A DNA stretch of 64,000 bases from Voacanga thouarsii (GCA_026120185.1 JANUWF010001783.1:713001-777000); one strand, 5' to 3'; positions 11,441 to 25,611 are shown, numbered from the stretch's first letter. The notes: generated from the sequence alone by a model not told the origin. A program made the numbers and translations.

Positions 11441-13772
11441 ACAACTCTTGTTCTTATTTTCCCAATCAAATTCTCTTCCTATTTAAGCCTCAAGCCTTCT
11501 TCCTATTTCGACTTCAAGCAAAATTTCCTTTTTACCCTTACTACTCAACAAATACAAATAAACCATATAACCCATATACTATAATTCTAAGGCACACGAA
11601 ATCATTCAAGGAATATATTTTATGCAAGATGACATGATATGCATCACATCCCTCTCACTCTAGGGTAGGTTTAGGTGGGGTTTTACACTTTTTTATGCTA
11701 AATTCGTTACTTGAGAGATCTTAGTCGAGTAGGATTCAAAAAATACCAACAACATTGAAAAATTCCTAAATTCGTACACCAAAATTTTGCATTCTAGAAC
11801 GGGCCTGGTGCCGGGTACCTTCGCCCACCTGGCGCCAAGTGCAATCTATTCTTCCCCTGGGTTTTTGCTCTGTTTTTACTAGCCAAACAAAACGGATGTT
11901 AGGATTCGTAGACTCCTAAACGCGAAAAACATCCACGAATTCCTTTCGAGGATCCAAGTAAACGATTAAGAAAATTGTAGATTTGTAGAATTACCTCTGT
12001 TTGGTGTAATCGATATCCTTTGATTCTGATTCTGTCACTATACGTGCAACCCAAACGATCACCAGATGCTGCAGTGTACGAACGTCCTCTATCAGCTACA
12101 CACCGCGAACTCACTCGTTACCCGGGGAGTACTAGCGCTTAGGGTTTGAAAGTTTTTTTTTTTTTTCTGATCAATGGAGGCACGAAAATTCTTAACAGAA
12201 TTGGCACACCCAAGAAGACGGCTAGGGTTTTTCTTAAAACCCACTCCGAACCTCTTAGAGTCCAACCCTAATAATATCTTATCGTATTTTAATTTCAATT
12301 CAAATTAAACTAAAACTGATATGATAAGATTCTGCCATTATCTCGATAATTTAACTAATTAATTTACTGAGTCAGATTCTTATAATCTGGATATCATCCA
12401 GATACATCGAATATAGACATATTTCCAAATTCATTGTATCTGGTAATTTTCTAAGTTCGATTAACTTAGACATATTTCTAGATTCATCGAATCTGGTCAC
12501 CAGAAAAATAACCTAACAAGTTCGCTTATTGTGTGACCCTATAGGTTCATTTAATACTGACAGTGTGCCTAAATCATATTTAAATAACCCACAAGTTATA
12601 AGCGGTTTCTAGCAAAACATTATAACTATCCAGGTTAAAAGAAGATCGGTGATCTCTTTGAACCAAACCATAATTTTATATTTAGTCTTTTTGTCACGCA
12701 ATATCCAAATTAAGCAAAAGGCACGGAGCATGTCATCCTTATTAAGCTTAATCAATTATTTCTTGATTTCATAGTAGACTGTGCAAACAAATTATATCAA
12801 TATCTTAGATTGATATATTTGAGCACGGTCATGCATTTTAACAGTCTAACTTATCAAGGGGCCCATGGATATCTCTCCCATAATTGAGAGGGATAAATTC
12901 CTTCACTATCAATCATATTCCTCTCATTGATTTATTCTATATCCAACAGTAGTCTAATTTATTATCTGGTTAAAGACAACTTTAAACAACGTCAAAGTAT
13001 AGAACTTATCAAGTAGGAAACTATGATAAATTTAGGTCGAAGGACTTTTAATATCATTATGGCTAGAAAGTATTTATGACATGTTCCATGAAATACTCTC
13101 ACAGTGGGTCATGTCCAATACAATGTTCTCTAACATTTATTTATGTTTTAACTTGATATCACAAATATCTATGACCAGTAAAACATAGCCATCACTACAA
13201 GAAAAAACCAAATTAGTGACGGCCAAATCCGTCGCAAATCACGTTTAGCGACGGATTATGGTCGTCGCTAAAAAGGGCGTCGCAATTTGCGACGATCAAA
13301 AACTTTTATTTTAAAAAATAATTAATTAATTTTGCGACGGATTTGCGACAGTCAAAAATTTTTTTATTTACAAAAATTAAAATAATTTAACGACTGTTTT
13401 GCGATGGAAAAAAATTATTTTAAAAATTAATTAATTTAATTTGCGGTAGCTAAAAAAATTATTTTAAAATTAATTAATTTTGCGACGCATTTGCGACAGT
13501 AAAAAAAATTCATTTACAAAAATTAAAATAATTTTGCGACAGTTTTGCGACAGAAAAAAATTATTTTTACAAAATTAATTAATTTAATTTACAATAGCGA
13601 AAAAAATTATTTAAAAAATTAATTAATTTTGCGACGGATTTGCAACGGTCAAAAAATTTTATTAAAAAATTAATTAATTAGCTACTCAGCCTGCCCGTTC
13701 ATTGGCCCGACCTGGCCTACTAAGAACCCGATCCACAACCCGACCCGCCAAGAATATTATGAGATTATATCC

Positions 13773-13835
13773 GACTTGGGACTCGAACCCGCATCCTTGT
13801 TGTGGGAGAACATGCATTCCACCACTAAGCTATTG
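13773..13835 (-). other. tRNA-like A/B box module inside the CACTA element
   Basis: On the minus strand TAGCTTAGTGG (complement of 13822-13832) matches the A-box consensus, and GGTTCGAGTCC (complement of 13779-13789) matches the B-box consensus, 43 bp apart. This is the best-preserved tRNA-like module in the window. It may be a captured tRNA or SINE head. No intact acceptor stem was found. Confidence 0.6.
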
Positions 13836-13974
13836 AAGTTCTTGTGATATATTGTGTTATATATTAATTAAATAGTAATTTTTTTTTGTGAATTAGTGAC
13901 GGATTTGCTAGGGCTTTGCGACGGATCTGCGGACAGAATTTTTCGTCGCAAATCCATTGCAAATTTGCAATGGA

Positions 13975-14450
13975 TTTTTTTTTAATTTTAAAAAAATAAA
14001 TTTACTTTTAATTTTAGAAATCCATCACAAATCCGTTGCAATTTGCAACGAATTTGCGATAGATTTTTTTTTAATTTTAAGAAAATAATTTTATTTTTTA
14101 ATTTTAAACATCCGTTGCAATTTGCGATGGATTTTTTTAAATTTTAAGAAAATTAATTTATTTTTCAATTTTAGAAATCCGTCGCAAATCAGTTGCAATT
14201 TTGTGACGGATTTGCGATGGATTTTTTTAAATTTTAAGAACTTTAATTTCTTTTTTAATTTTAGAAATATGTCGCAAATCCGTTGCAATTTTGCGACGGA
14301 TTTTTTTTTATTTTAAGAAAATTAATTTATTTTTCAATTTTAAAAATCCGTCGCAAATCCGTTGCAATTTTGCGATGGATATTTTTTAATTTTAAGAAAA
14401 TTAATTTATTTTTTAATTTTAGAAATCCGTTGCAATTTTGCAATGGATTG
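13975..14450. repeat. Tandem repeats in the right half of the CACTA element
   Basis: About five imperfect units of roughly 85-110 bp, each combining AATTTTAGAAATCCGTCGCAA-like and TTGCGATGGATTTTTT-like segments with an A/T-rich spacer. They give the element its strong subterminal repeat structure. Confidence 0.8.
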
Positions 14451-15482
14451 ATTTCTGTTGCTAATCCGTCGCAATTACCGATAGATTAGCGACGAAAATT
14501 TTAAAAATTAAATTTATTTTCAAATTTTTTGTTTTCGTTGCTATTCCGTCGCAAATTAGCGACCGCCTAAAGGCCGTCGCTAAATTAATGTTTTTCTTGT
14601 AGTGCATCCAGTCACAAATATACTAATCTTAATTTATTATTGTTCCAATAATAATAAACGATCAGGGACAGATTTAGAATAGTCATTGTATTCATTGTTG
14701 GGTTTTACTATCAAGTCACGTACTTGATGACCACAAAACAAAATGCACTATTCATGGAAAGGAAAGCCTCATATTTTATATAAAACATAACAACAATAGT
14801 ATAATTACAAATTGACTCTAGGGCATATCCCCAACAACGGACCCGCTGCCTGGTCCACTTACCTGACCTGGCACTAGGTCTATTCTATTTTCTTCTTGAA
14901 AGTTGCTCGGTTTCCTCTGCTTGACCAGAATGGACCCGATTCCTGGTCCCTTGGCTGGGCCTGGCGCCAGGTGCATTCTGGAATTGTTCACTTTTTCCTC
15001 GAATTTAACTCAAATCTACACAAATTTATTAAAAACACTTTTTACAAGAAAAATATCAAATAGAAAAGAATATGCCTAGTTATTACAACAAATGTATCTC
15101 AAAACAGCCTCTAATAACTAGTAAAATAATAGTGATTTTACTCCCTATCATTTGGACTCTCCAAAGCGGACTTGGCGCCAGGTCCAGGCGACCCACCTAG
15201 TGCCAGGTGTGTTCTATTTTTTCTCCTAAAAGCTTCTCTGTTTTCACTGTTTGGCCAGAGTGGACCTAGCGCCTAATGCCTTAGTTGGACTTGGCGTCAG
15301 GTGCATTATGGAATTTGTCTACTTTTTACTGGAAATCAACTTAAATCTGCACAAATTTGTCAAAAACACTTTTTACAAGCAAAATGTCAAATAGGAAGGA
15401 ATATACCTAGTTATTACATCAAAAATATCTCAATTTAACCTTAAATAATGAGAAAAATAGTAATGAATTTAGCCCCTATCAA

Positions 15483-18263
<2,781 letters not shown>

Positions 18264-19962
18264 TGATAGAGCCTAATTTTACCTATATTTTCAAAGCTAT
18301 TTGAGGTGATTTTGTGATACTATTGATTAAATAGCTAGTCAATTCCCTTACAATTTGATATTTTGCTTATAAAAAGGATTTCCTGTTATTTTATGCAAAA
18401 ATTGAGTAAATTGGGGCAAAAATGAATGTAAGAAAATAGAGGAACCAAGAAGAGCAAATAAAGGCATGAAAAATAGAGTGAAAATAGGGCGCCAAATGCT
18501 AAAGAAAAGGCCAGGCCAAGCTTAAGTGAAGCTAAGCCAAGAAGGAAACCAACCAAGCCAAGCTTTGACCAAGCCCAGCCAACAACGAGCCAGCTAGAGG
18601 AACAAACAAAAGGAAAGCCTGGGTAGGCTATTGAAAAGCCTCCCCCAGTTAGAATAAAACAAAGAAAACAAAAGCTTTCTAGTGAACAGAAAAGTGCAAG
18701 ATTTCCACAACAAACCCGATGCAAGCCCAGTTGAAGTAACCCGACACCAGCTTTCCCCAGTTTCAATGTCGGTGGAATTGTTGTAGCTAACGAAAATTTC
18801 TGAATTGGAATTGGAAATTCCTTTTTCCAACTTTTGGACTTTTAGGAAAGTTTTGTAGCTATAAATTGAGGCCATTAACGTTAGGAAAAAGGTACAAAAC
18901 AAGAAGAGTGATTTACTTAGATTAAATACTTCCAATCATGTAATATTTTCTTGGAGAGTATGGAAGGAAAGGATTATTGTTGAGAGGGAGTTTATTGAAG
19001 CTAAGGATTTGGCCTGTCTATGAGTGTTTCTCTAACTTTCTTTATACTTCCTTCTTAATAATGTTGTTCTTAATTGTTTTATTGTGTTTTTGAGAAATTG
19101 AATTCAAGATTTTGGTTTGTGTTAATGCTATCTTTTGTGATTCATTTTATAACATGTTTCTAGTATTTTGGTTACTTAAGCATATTGTCATTTGGGATCA
19201 ATTGGTTCTTTTCTAATTAACTCGAGAAAGAGGTTAGAGAAGGGGTACCAACTAATTAATTCAATACTAGTAATCTCTTAATTAACTCGAGAGAGGTTAA
19301 GAGTAAAGATTAAGTAACTAAAAAGAGATTAATTTCATCTAAAGATAGGGTCGTTAATTTCTTCCATGCTAGAAAAAGATATTATTTCACCTAGAGATAG
19401 GGACTTTGATTTTTTTTTCTTTGTTACGTCAATAATATTGCTTAGATATAGGAATATTTTTTCTTGATAAATTATTTTGGATAATGTGTTTAATGCATCT
19501 ATGTGTGAAGTTAATGAGATAGAGATGTCTATTAATTTTACCTTAGATAGGAAATTCATAACTCGAGAGAGAGTGAGTTTCATAATTATTATCCTTGGTA
19601 CTAAAATTGTTGTTGAATTGATCATAAATTTTGCATAATATCCTGCCATCACTTGAAGTCTTTCTATCAAAAATACATACTTTTATTCCTTCTCCTCTTC
19701 CATGATTTTCCTTGAAATTTTCTTGTATCATATTTGTCTTATGTTTATTATGCCATTGTGAATTTATTTAGCTAAACAATAGAATAAGAGTTATTAATTG
19801 TGGTTACTCCTTGAGGATCGATACTTGTTAAGGCCTTATATTATGCTTTACGATGGGTGCATTTGCTTATATGTGTGATTTATAGTTAGTGGTTTAATTT
19901 AAACTTGATTGGGAATGGACTTAAAATTGCATGATTTTTATATACCCAAATTTAACGCATCA
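18264..19962 (+). mobile_element. 3' LTR of the Athila/Tat-like element
   Basis: Begins TGATAGAGCC directly after the polypurine tract GTGTGGGGGA and ends AACGCATCA, giving TG..CA termini and 1699 bp. Positions 18598-18800 are repeated at 15483-15680. The right end abuts a CACTA-type fragment, so no target duplication can be checked. Confidence 0.65.
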
Positions 19963-20326
19963 ACTGTCGTAGATGCACCGTCGTATATATCGTACATTTA
20001 TGATGGTCCAGACCACCGTAAATATATAAAAGACCATTATATATGTCACACTTTATACGATAGCCCTAGGGCCACCAAATATACTATTTTAAATGATGGG
20101 TTTTTTGGGGTGCTATCGTGTATAGTTTCTTTTACGATGAATCCCCGTATTTAACCCTTGACATATGATGACCTATTGAAAATACTACAATAAATATTAT
20201 CGCTACTTTTATTGTCGCCTTTGGTTGTGATAGACGACGGTTCATTGTATATAACTGCAATTTGCAACAACTCATGGAGCATCGTAAAAATTGGAATCAT
20301 ATATAGAAGCTTTTTTTGTAGTGGGC
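19963..20326. mobile_element. Right end of a CACTA-type element
   Basis: Ends TTTTTTTGTAGTG at about 20313-20325, the reverse complement of a CACTACAAAAAAA terminal repeat. The interior has repeated CGACGG/CCGTCG-like words. The left terminus is missing, cut at the LTR junction at 19962. Confidence 0.55.
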
Positions 20327-20343
20327 AAATCATCTCCGACCAT

Positions 20344-20449
20344 TATATATAAAAGCTCATCTAAATAGGAAGCTAATCACCAGCGTGTTTAGTAATATGG
20401 ACCATTATGAACATTATGCTAGCCAATATATATAAAAGCTCATCTAAAT
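20344..20449. repeat. 23-bp direct repeats, 83 bp apart
   Basis: The 23-bp sequence at 20344-20366 (TATATATAAAAG followed by CTCATCTAAAT) recurs exactly at 20427-20449, at the boundary between the CACTA fragment and the gypsy-2 gag. Confidence 0.85.
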
Positions 20450-20559
20450 GGCTCTCGTTGCTTTGCCTTGATTATTCAAGTATGGCAATGAGGTAGAGTT
20501 TCCTTGATTAGTTAGTCTCGGGCAGCTCTTCCTTACATGAGTAGTATCTCAACACTACC

Positions 20560-21499
20560 CATGTGCACCCCTAAACCAATAGTCCCTCTCTTTATGTCCT
20601 TCCTTTCCACAAGAATAGCAAATTATCATATTTAGTGCAGTCTCTGTCTGAGTAATCTTAGTTTGTTTCCCTTTGTTTTCCTACTATTGCTCAGCTGGTC
20701 TCTTAACAGGAAATTGTTCGGTTGTACGTGAAATCTTTCTAACAACAGTACTTTTATCTTCGTTTTCTATCCTCAGAGTAGCATCAACCATAGAGGAGTA
20801 AGTACTTGATGGAAAAGGTGTGAATGCTCTCCTCAATTTTTGCCTCAAACCCTTCATCAATTGACATATGTGGTTCTACTCAGTAACCACTAAATGATGG
20901 ACATATTTTAATAGACGGTTAAATTGAGCGGCACACTGCACTACAAACTTGTTCCCTTACTTCAAGTTTTGAAACTCGACCTCACATTTCTCTACTACCC
21001 ATTACTATATATACTCTACCCAGAACACCATTACAAAAGCTCTCCAACTCCAATCCTTCTCGTTTTGTTCCCATGCCTCTTAGATTCTAGTCCACACATC
21101 TTGAGCCAACCTATGTAAACAAAAAGCTACAAACTTGACCATTCTTTCTTTGGAGTAATGTAGGGCTTGGAATATGTCCTCCATGCTTTCAAGCCATGCT
21201 TTAGCTTTTTTATCTTGTTCTACTTCACCCAAGAACATAGGCAATTAAAATTTCAGAAAGTGTTCCAATGCTTCATCTTCACCTCGTGGTCCCTTCTTCT
21301 CAGTTAAATTTTATAGAATCTCTACTATCTTGTTATAAGCTTGGGCTACTATCATTTCCTCAATTCTTTCTGATCCAATTTATTCATTTTCCATATAAAC
21401 ATTTTAGGAGGGATTTTAAGTCAAATTGCTACCTCGAGTGGGTTGTTCCGCCATAAAAGCTTCATTGTCGCGATTTGTAGACCATGTCTTAAGGGCCAT
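20560..21499 (-). pseudogene. Ty3/gypsy gag remnant, element gypsy-2
   Basis: Second gypsy gag on the minus strand. An ATG at 21497-21499 opens a frame with scattered stops. The Retrotrans_gag core is readable at about 21100-21290 (FLGEVEQDKKAKAWLESMED, then KERMVKFVAFCLHRLAQDVW). Near 20600-20640 the zinc knuckle CYSCGKEGHKER survives, with its last Cys lost. Gag would form the particle and bind element RNA. No protease or RT follows to the left, where the element is truncated near 20450. To the right are its leader (21500-22256, no clear ORF), primer site and LTR. It is diverged from gypsy-1 gag but has the same architecture. Confidence 0.8.
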
Positions 21500-22256
21500 C
21501 TTAATATCAAAATACCACACCCCCATCAACAGTAATGTATTCATCAAAATGATTTATATAACATAGGCTAAGTCTAGTAACAATGAATATTTCTCAGAAT
21601 TAAATATTGATATATTCGAATATTCTATAAAAAATCTTAAATAGTGCATATATTAAGGGCATTCTAGATAATATCCCCTTCATACACATATAATTTAACA
21701 AGCATAACAGAAATACATAATTAACAAATATAATAGAAAATCACAAATCTCCAAAGTATAGATATCAAGATCCTAGATCCAACAAAATCACCATTTATAA
21801 GCTCTTACTCCCACCATCATAACATGACCCTATCCGCCAAATAAAAAATGTGACATTCAAAATAAAAAAAAAAAAAAAAAGAATGGGTATCAAGATCTTA
21901 TGTCTTCATTTCATCTAATCCTCTTATGCCCAAGCAATCTCACATCAACGTACTTATCAAAATCCCCAAAACACCTATCTGTTCTAGTTAACACAGACTT
22001 TTTCTCACAACCTCATCAAGGTTATGATCGTTACAACACATAAGGATAGAATTACCTCCCATATTAACCATTAACACCTATCAAGGTTTTAAGTTCACAT
22101 CATAATCAAAAAGCTTAAACTCAGATGACCGTAATCAATCTTAAATTCAAAATCCTTGAATTCAAAGGTAATACACAATCCTAGGCTCAACTATCAAATT
22201 CAAAATCCATATTTCCAAAATCCATTCCATTAATCAAATGATACGTCTAACCTAGT

Positions 22257-22268
22257 GCTCTGAAACCA
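22257..22268 (-). promoter_or_regulatory. Primer-binding site of gypsy-2
   Basis: Minus-strand TGGTTTCAGAGC, one base different from TGGTATCAGAGC, the complement of initiator tRNA-Met. It sits next to the LTR end ..TGTTACA. Confidence 0.85.
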
Positions 22269-22806
22269 ATTGTAACACCAGACAATCACGAGGCTTGGCA
22301 GGTCGAGAATGTCACCCCATTTAAGTGAAAAAAGGTCTTTGTAATGCGAAAACTAAATAATGAGATTCTAGAAACTTAAATAACCCTGGAAATTAAAATC
22401 TACTACAACCTTTGAATGAATACATAAGCTCCCATGTATTAATATCCAGATAAATAGAAATATCTAAATACAAAATAAATGACTTCCCATATAACATCAA
22501 TATTACTTCTATTCAGTCTCCAAGCTATATAGATATATCTAAAAAAAATGAATAAAATTGTACGAGATAAAATCTCAAATAGTCCTATAGTGTGCTCATG
22601 ATTCTATTTCAAAATCAATTTCATGATGCATCATTTCAGAGTCAAAATCGATAAATTATGCCTTTTAAACATTTTGGAGAATTTATCAAAAACTCTAACA
22701 ATAGAATAATTTCAGATCTTTTGGGATAAATCTCATCTCAAGATAGTATTACCAAAATTCATTTGGAAATGATCAAAATATTTCATTTGAGTTTTGAACC
22801 ATTATC

Positions 22807-23060
22807 GGGTAGGTATATCACCTACCGAGAGAGGTATTCCACCATCTCTCACTTAAAATAATTTATCAGGTAGGTTTACCACCTACCAAGAGAGGTATTC
22901 CAGCTTCTCTAATTTTAAACAGATATATTAGGTACATATTGGGTAGGTATACCGCCTACCAAGAGAGGTGTTTCGCCTTCTCTAATTTTAAACAGACTTA
23001 TCAGGTACATATTGGGTAGGTGTGTCACTTACCAAGATAGGTATTCCACCTTCTCTAACT
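22807..23060. repeat. Four tandem units with hairpin core (GTAGGT..ACCTAC) in gypsy-2 LTR
   Basis: Units start near 22807, 22868, 22941 and 23014 (61-73 bp). Each carries GGTAGGTNTACCNCCTACCAA followed by GAGAGGTATTCC and TTCTCTAA text, so each can form a short hairpin. A single diverged version is seen in the other giant LTRs (6895-6925, 7850-7870). Confidence 0.85.
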
Positions 23061-23811
23061 TATGGGTTATACAAACCTGGATGTCCCACATCCAATCTCC
23101 GACTCCTCATAGAACCATGTTGCTAGCTTAGAACTGCTTTACATTAAATACTGTCACCACGCAAAATAAGAGATCACAATTCGGAAGTGGCCCACCTGAA
23201 ACTGTTCTCAAACTGCATAAGTTATATAAGTGTATAGCCCCTTTGAGTACCCAAGGATTCACATTCATAATTCAAGTGGCTTAGTAAAAGCTTTCGTTCC
23301 AAGGACAAGCTCCAATTTCTCTATGGAACTCTATTCCCAATTTCTGAAGCATAAATACATTTCACATCTTGAAAATACATTTCATTTCAAATAAACTCCT
23401 AAAACAAAACACTCACTTATTCAAACTGTTTTCAACATCAAAAGAAGGCATATTATTTTATAAATCTAATACAGACATTTGGAGCTAAAATATTGTAAAA
23501 CATGCTATGATTTTTGCAAATAAATGCATGAATAAAGATCATGATATTATACACATAAATAACATTAAAGTATGGTTCTATATGCTAACAACATCAGCTT
23601 GAGGAATTTATCATGATAATTGTACTCGAAACATTTTCCTCAATATCATATACATACATTTCAAGATTTTCCAAAATAATTTCTATATAACATTTAACGA
23701 AAATCATAAAATCATTTGTACGAAAGAATTTCAAAATATATAAGAGATTATATCATCTTCCAAAAATATTTCCAAAGAATGCAACTATTCGTAATAAAAT
23801 TTTTGTATATA

Positions 23812-23849
<38 letters not shown>

Positions 23850-23870
23850 ATGTGTGTGTATGTGTGTGTA
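23812..23870. repeat. (TA)n(TG)n microsatellite at the left end of the LINE
   Basis: (TA)8 followed by interrupted (TG)n. The right end of the LINE also meets a (TA)n(TG)n tract, so this may be the duplicated target site. Confidence 0.8.
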
Positions 23871-25130
23871 GAACATCACAATCTCTAATCCACTCTCTCT
23901 GATTCTCTCAACCACCCCTTTTTTTTTGAATTTGTTATCCCCCTTTATGGCAGCGAAGTCTACCTTTCCGCCGCTGCCTCCACCTCCAACGGATCATGGG
24001 GAAGCGATCTTTTGCTTCACTTTTTCATGGATTGAATTCCATATTCTGGTGTGAAAGCCTGTTTCACAAAGGAAATGAGAACCTACTATATTTTTGACTG
24101 ACTCGGAGATGGATGCTTTAGCAGAGCCGTTTAAATTTGCTTTGATTGGCAAATTTTTGCAAGGCCACCTTTCTATAGATGCTGTTAGGAAAGAATTTAG
24201 GACGATTGGGTTGAAAGGAGATGTTCAAATTAGTTGGTTGGATCCCAAGCACATATTGATTACGCCTGCTCTTGAAGAGGATTCTATAAGACTATGGATG
24301 AAAAATCTCTTGTATTTTCTAGGTTTTCCTATAAGGATACTCAAATGGACTCTTGATTTCCATGTAACGACTGATCCCTCATTGGTGCCCCCTTCCATCG
24401 CTTATGCTATTATTCATCCCTTAAAATTGGATAACACCACTGCCTAGATAACATGACCCAGCATAGCTCGTGTTTATGTTGAATTGGATTTGCTCAAGCC
24501 ACTTTCGAAGCGAATCTGAATTGGCTCCGGGGAGATTGGTTTCTATCAAACAGTTACATATGAAAAACTGCCCTCTTACTGTCATGATTGTCGTCAGATT
24601 GGTCATTCTGATTCTGAGTCTGGTAATAAACCTTATTCAGTGAAGCGAAAGGAGAAAGATATCCAGTCGATAGAGTGATAGGTTAAAAAATAGCCACCAG
24701 TTGTTGTAAACCCTAATGTGGCCACCAAGCCATCACTAAATACTATGGTTGACATGCCACCGCAAGCTGTGGAAGAGGATCTTGTAGCCGATTCTGTTTT
24801 AAATGGCGGTCCACATTCTTCGAAGTTATTACTAGACGTGTTCCGAAGTGTTGATCCGCTTGATGTAGAAGCCCAAGGGTTTCGGATTCTCTGGGCATGG
24901 ATATACTAGGTTCCCAAACTCGGCCTGATGATGTTGTTCTAATCGCAGAAACTCCGTACTCTAAAATCGTTGAGAATGTTCCATGTGTCTGATAATGCTA
25001 AAGCACAAAATGTGCTGGTTTAGTCTATGTCCAATGTTGTGGTGACAGAGGCAAATAACACTAATGCTGATAATGCTGTTTATGAGCCTCGTTTTTCTGC
25101 TGCACCGTCTGATGTCGTTGTGCAAAATCC
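23871..25130 (+). pseudogene. L1-type LINE, ORF1 region (DUF4283, zinc knuckle)
   Basis: 5' part of a plant L1-type LINE. A possible ORF1 start is the ATG at 23947, but the frame shifts before 24094. From 24094 to 24447 a DUF4283 domain is readable (FALIGKF, VRKEFRTIGLKGDVQISWLD, then LLYFLGFPIRILKW). After a stop, a zf-CCHC_4 knuckle follows at about 24560-24610 (KLPSYCHDCRQIGHSDSE). ORF1 proteins bind LINE RNA for target-primed reverse transcription. The rest is low-complexity, and the LINE is cut at 25130 by copia A. The EN continues at 30743 and the RT at 39867. Dead copy. Confidence 0.85.
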
Positions 25131-25599
25131 TGTTGAAACTGAACATGAGAGAAAGCAGCAGCAGAGAAAGCAACAGACTATGGAAGCCATTGCTAATCAG
25201 ATGCCAAGACAGCTGCTGCATCATTAAGGAAACTTGCCAGATCATCCACTTCAGATGATGCAGTTTCCAGATCATGTGCTAAGTCATCAAAGTTTTATTT
25301 TGATCCCGGATGAATTTTTCTTCTTGGCGCCAATAGCAAGATTGTTAACAGCTGTAAATTAAGCAGTTAGATGTACTTTAATTTTCATTAGAATTAGTTG
25401 ATAGTTTGATTGAAATCCAAAATGTCAAATGTGTATATATATATACAAATTAGTGTACAGATTCTTCATTGAAGAAGAAAGAAATAAAACTGTCTGTTCA
25501 TTCTTCATCTTTGTGTTCTGCAATTGGTCTTCATTGCTATTTCTTCATCCATTCTTCATTTTTGTATTCTGCAATCGATCTGCATTGCTATTTTCTTCA
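25131..25599 (+). repeat. 5' LTR of copia A
   Basis: 469 bp, TGTTGAAACTG..TCTTCA. Contains a TATA-like tract at 25434-25445 and an AATAAA at 25483-25488 in the expected promoter/R positions. Ends directly before the primer site. Confidence 0.93.
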
Positions 25600-25611
25600 T
25601 GGTATCAGAGC
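25600..25611 (+). promoter_or_regulatory. Primer-binding site of copia A
   Basis: TGGTATCAGAGC, exact complement of the 3' end of initiator tRNA-Met, directly after the 5' LTR. Confidence 0.95.

Larger units (their letters stand above)
13193..14604. mobile_element. Non-autonomous CACTA element (1412 bp)
   Basis: Terminal inverted repeats CACTACAAGAAAAA and TTTTTCTTGTAGTG, with a perfect 3-bp target duplication cat (13190-13192 and 14605-14607). These are diagnostic of the CACTA (EnSpm) superfamily. Subterminal regions are packed with GCGACGG/CCGTCGC motifs in both orientations, a likely array of transposase binding sites. No transposase is present, so it would depend on an enzyme supplied elsewhere. 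Short ORFs here are translations of the repeat. Confidence 0.93.
11897..14836 (+). mobile_element. Copia-type solo LTR with a nested CACTA element
   Basis: Starts TGTTAGGATT and ends ATATCCCCAACA. It is flanked by a perfect 5-bp target duplication, acgga (11892-11896 and 14837-14841). Removing the nested CACTA element leaves about 1.5 kb. The reverse complement of its first 900 or so bp recurs at about 37390-38300, the 5' LTR of copia C, so this is the same copia family. There is no coding sequence. Confidence 0.9.
11740..15482. repeat. GC-richer tandem repeat of about 330 bp, split by a copia solo LTR
   Basis: The best unit is 15149-15482 (334 bp). The previous unit ends at 15148 and is cut by the solo LTR at 11897-14836. 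Units share CTTGGCGCCAGGT-like text repeated within the unit, a segment AAAAACACTTTTTACAAG, and a CCTAGTTATTACA stretch. Both units end in CCTATCA, that is TGATAGG on the minus strand. Some Athila/Tat LTRs begin TGATAG, and the LTR at 18264 does here. The array may therefore be repeated LTR starts of a minus-strand relative. No gene was seen. Confidence 0.65.

Noticed and set aside
14091..14489. Several overlapping Asn/Phe/Lys-rich ORFs on both strands
   Set aside because: They are translations of the CACTA tandem repeats; mirrored ORFs on both strands follow from inverted motifs.
18386..18935. Overlapping minus-strand ORFs rich in Leu/Phe
   Set aside because: Inside an LTR, no domain, and the homologous fragment at 15483 does not keep the frame.
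22807..23060. CRISPR-like array
   Set aside because: Units are contiguous, diverged tandem repeats without unique spacers, inside a plant LTR.
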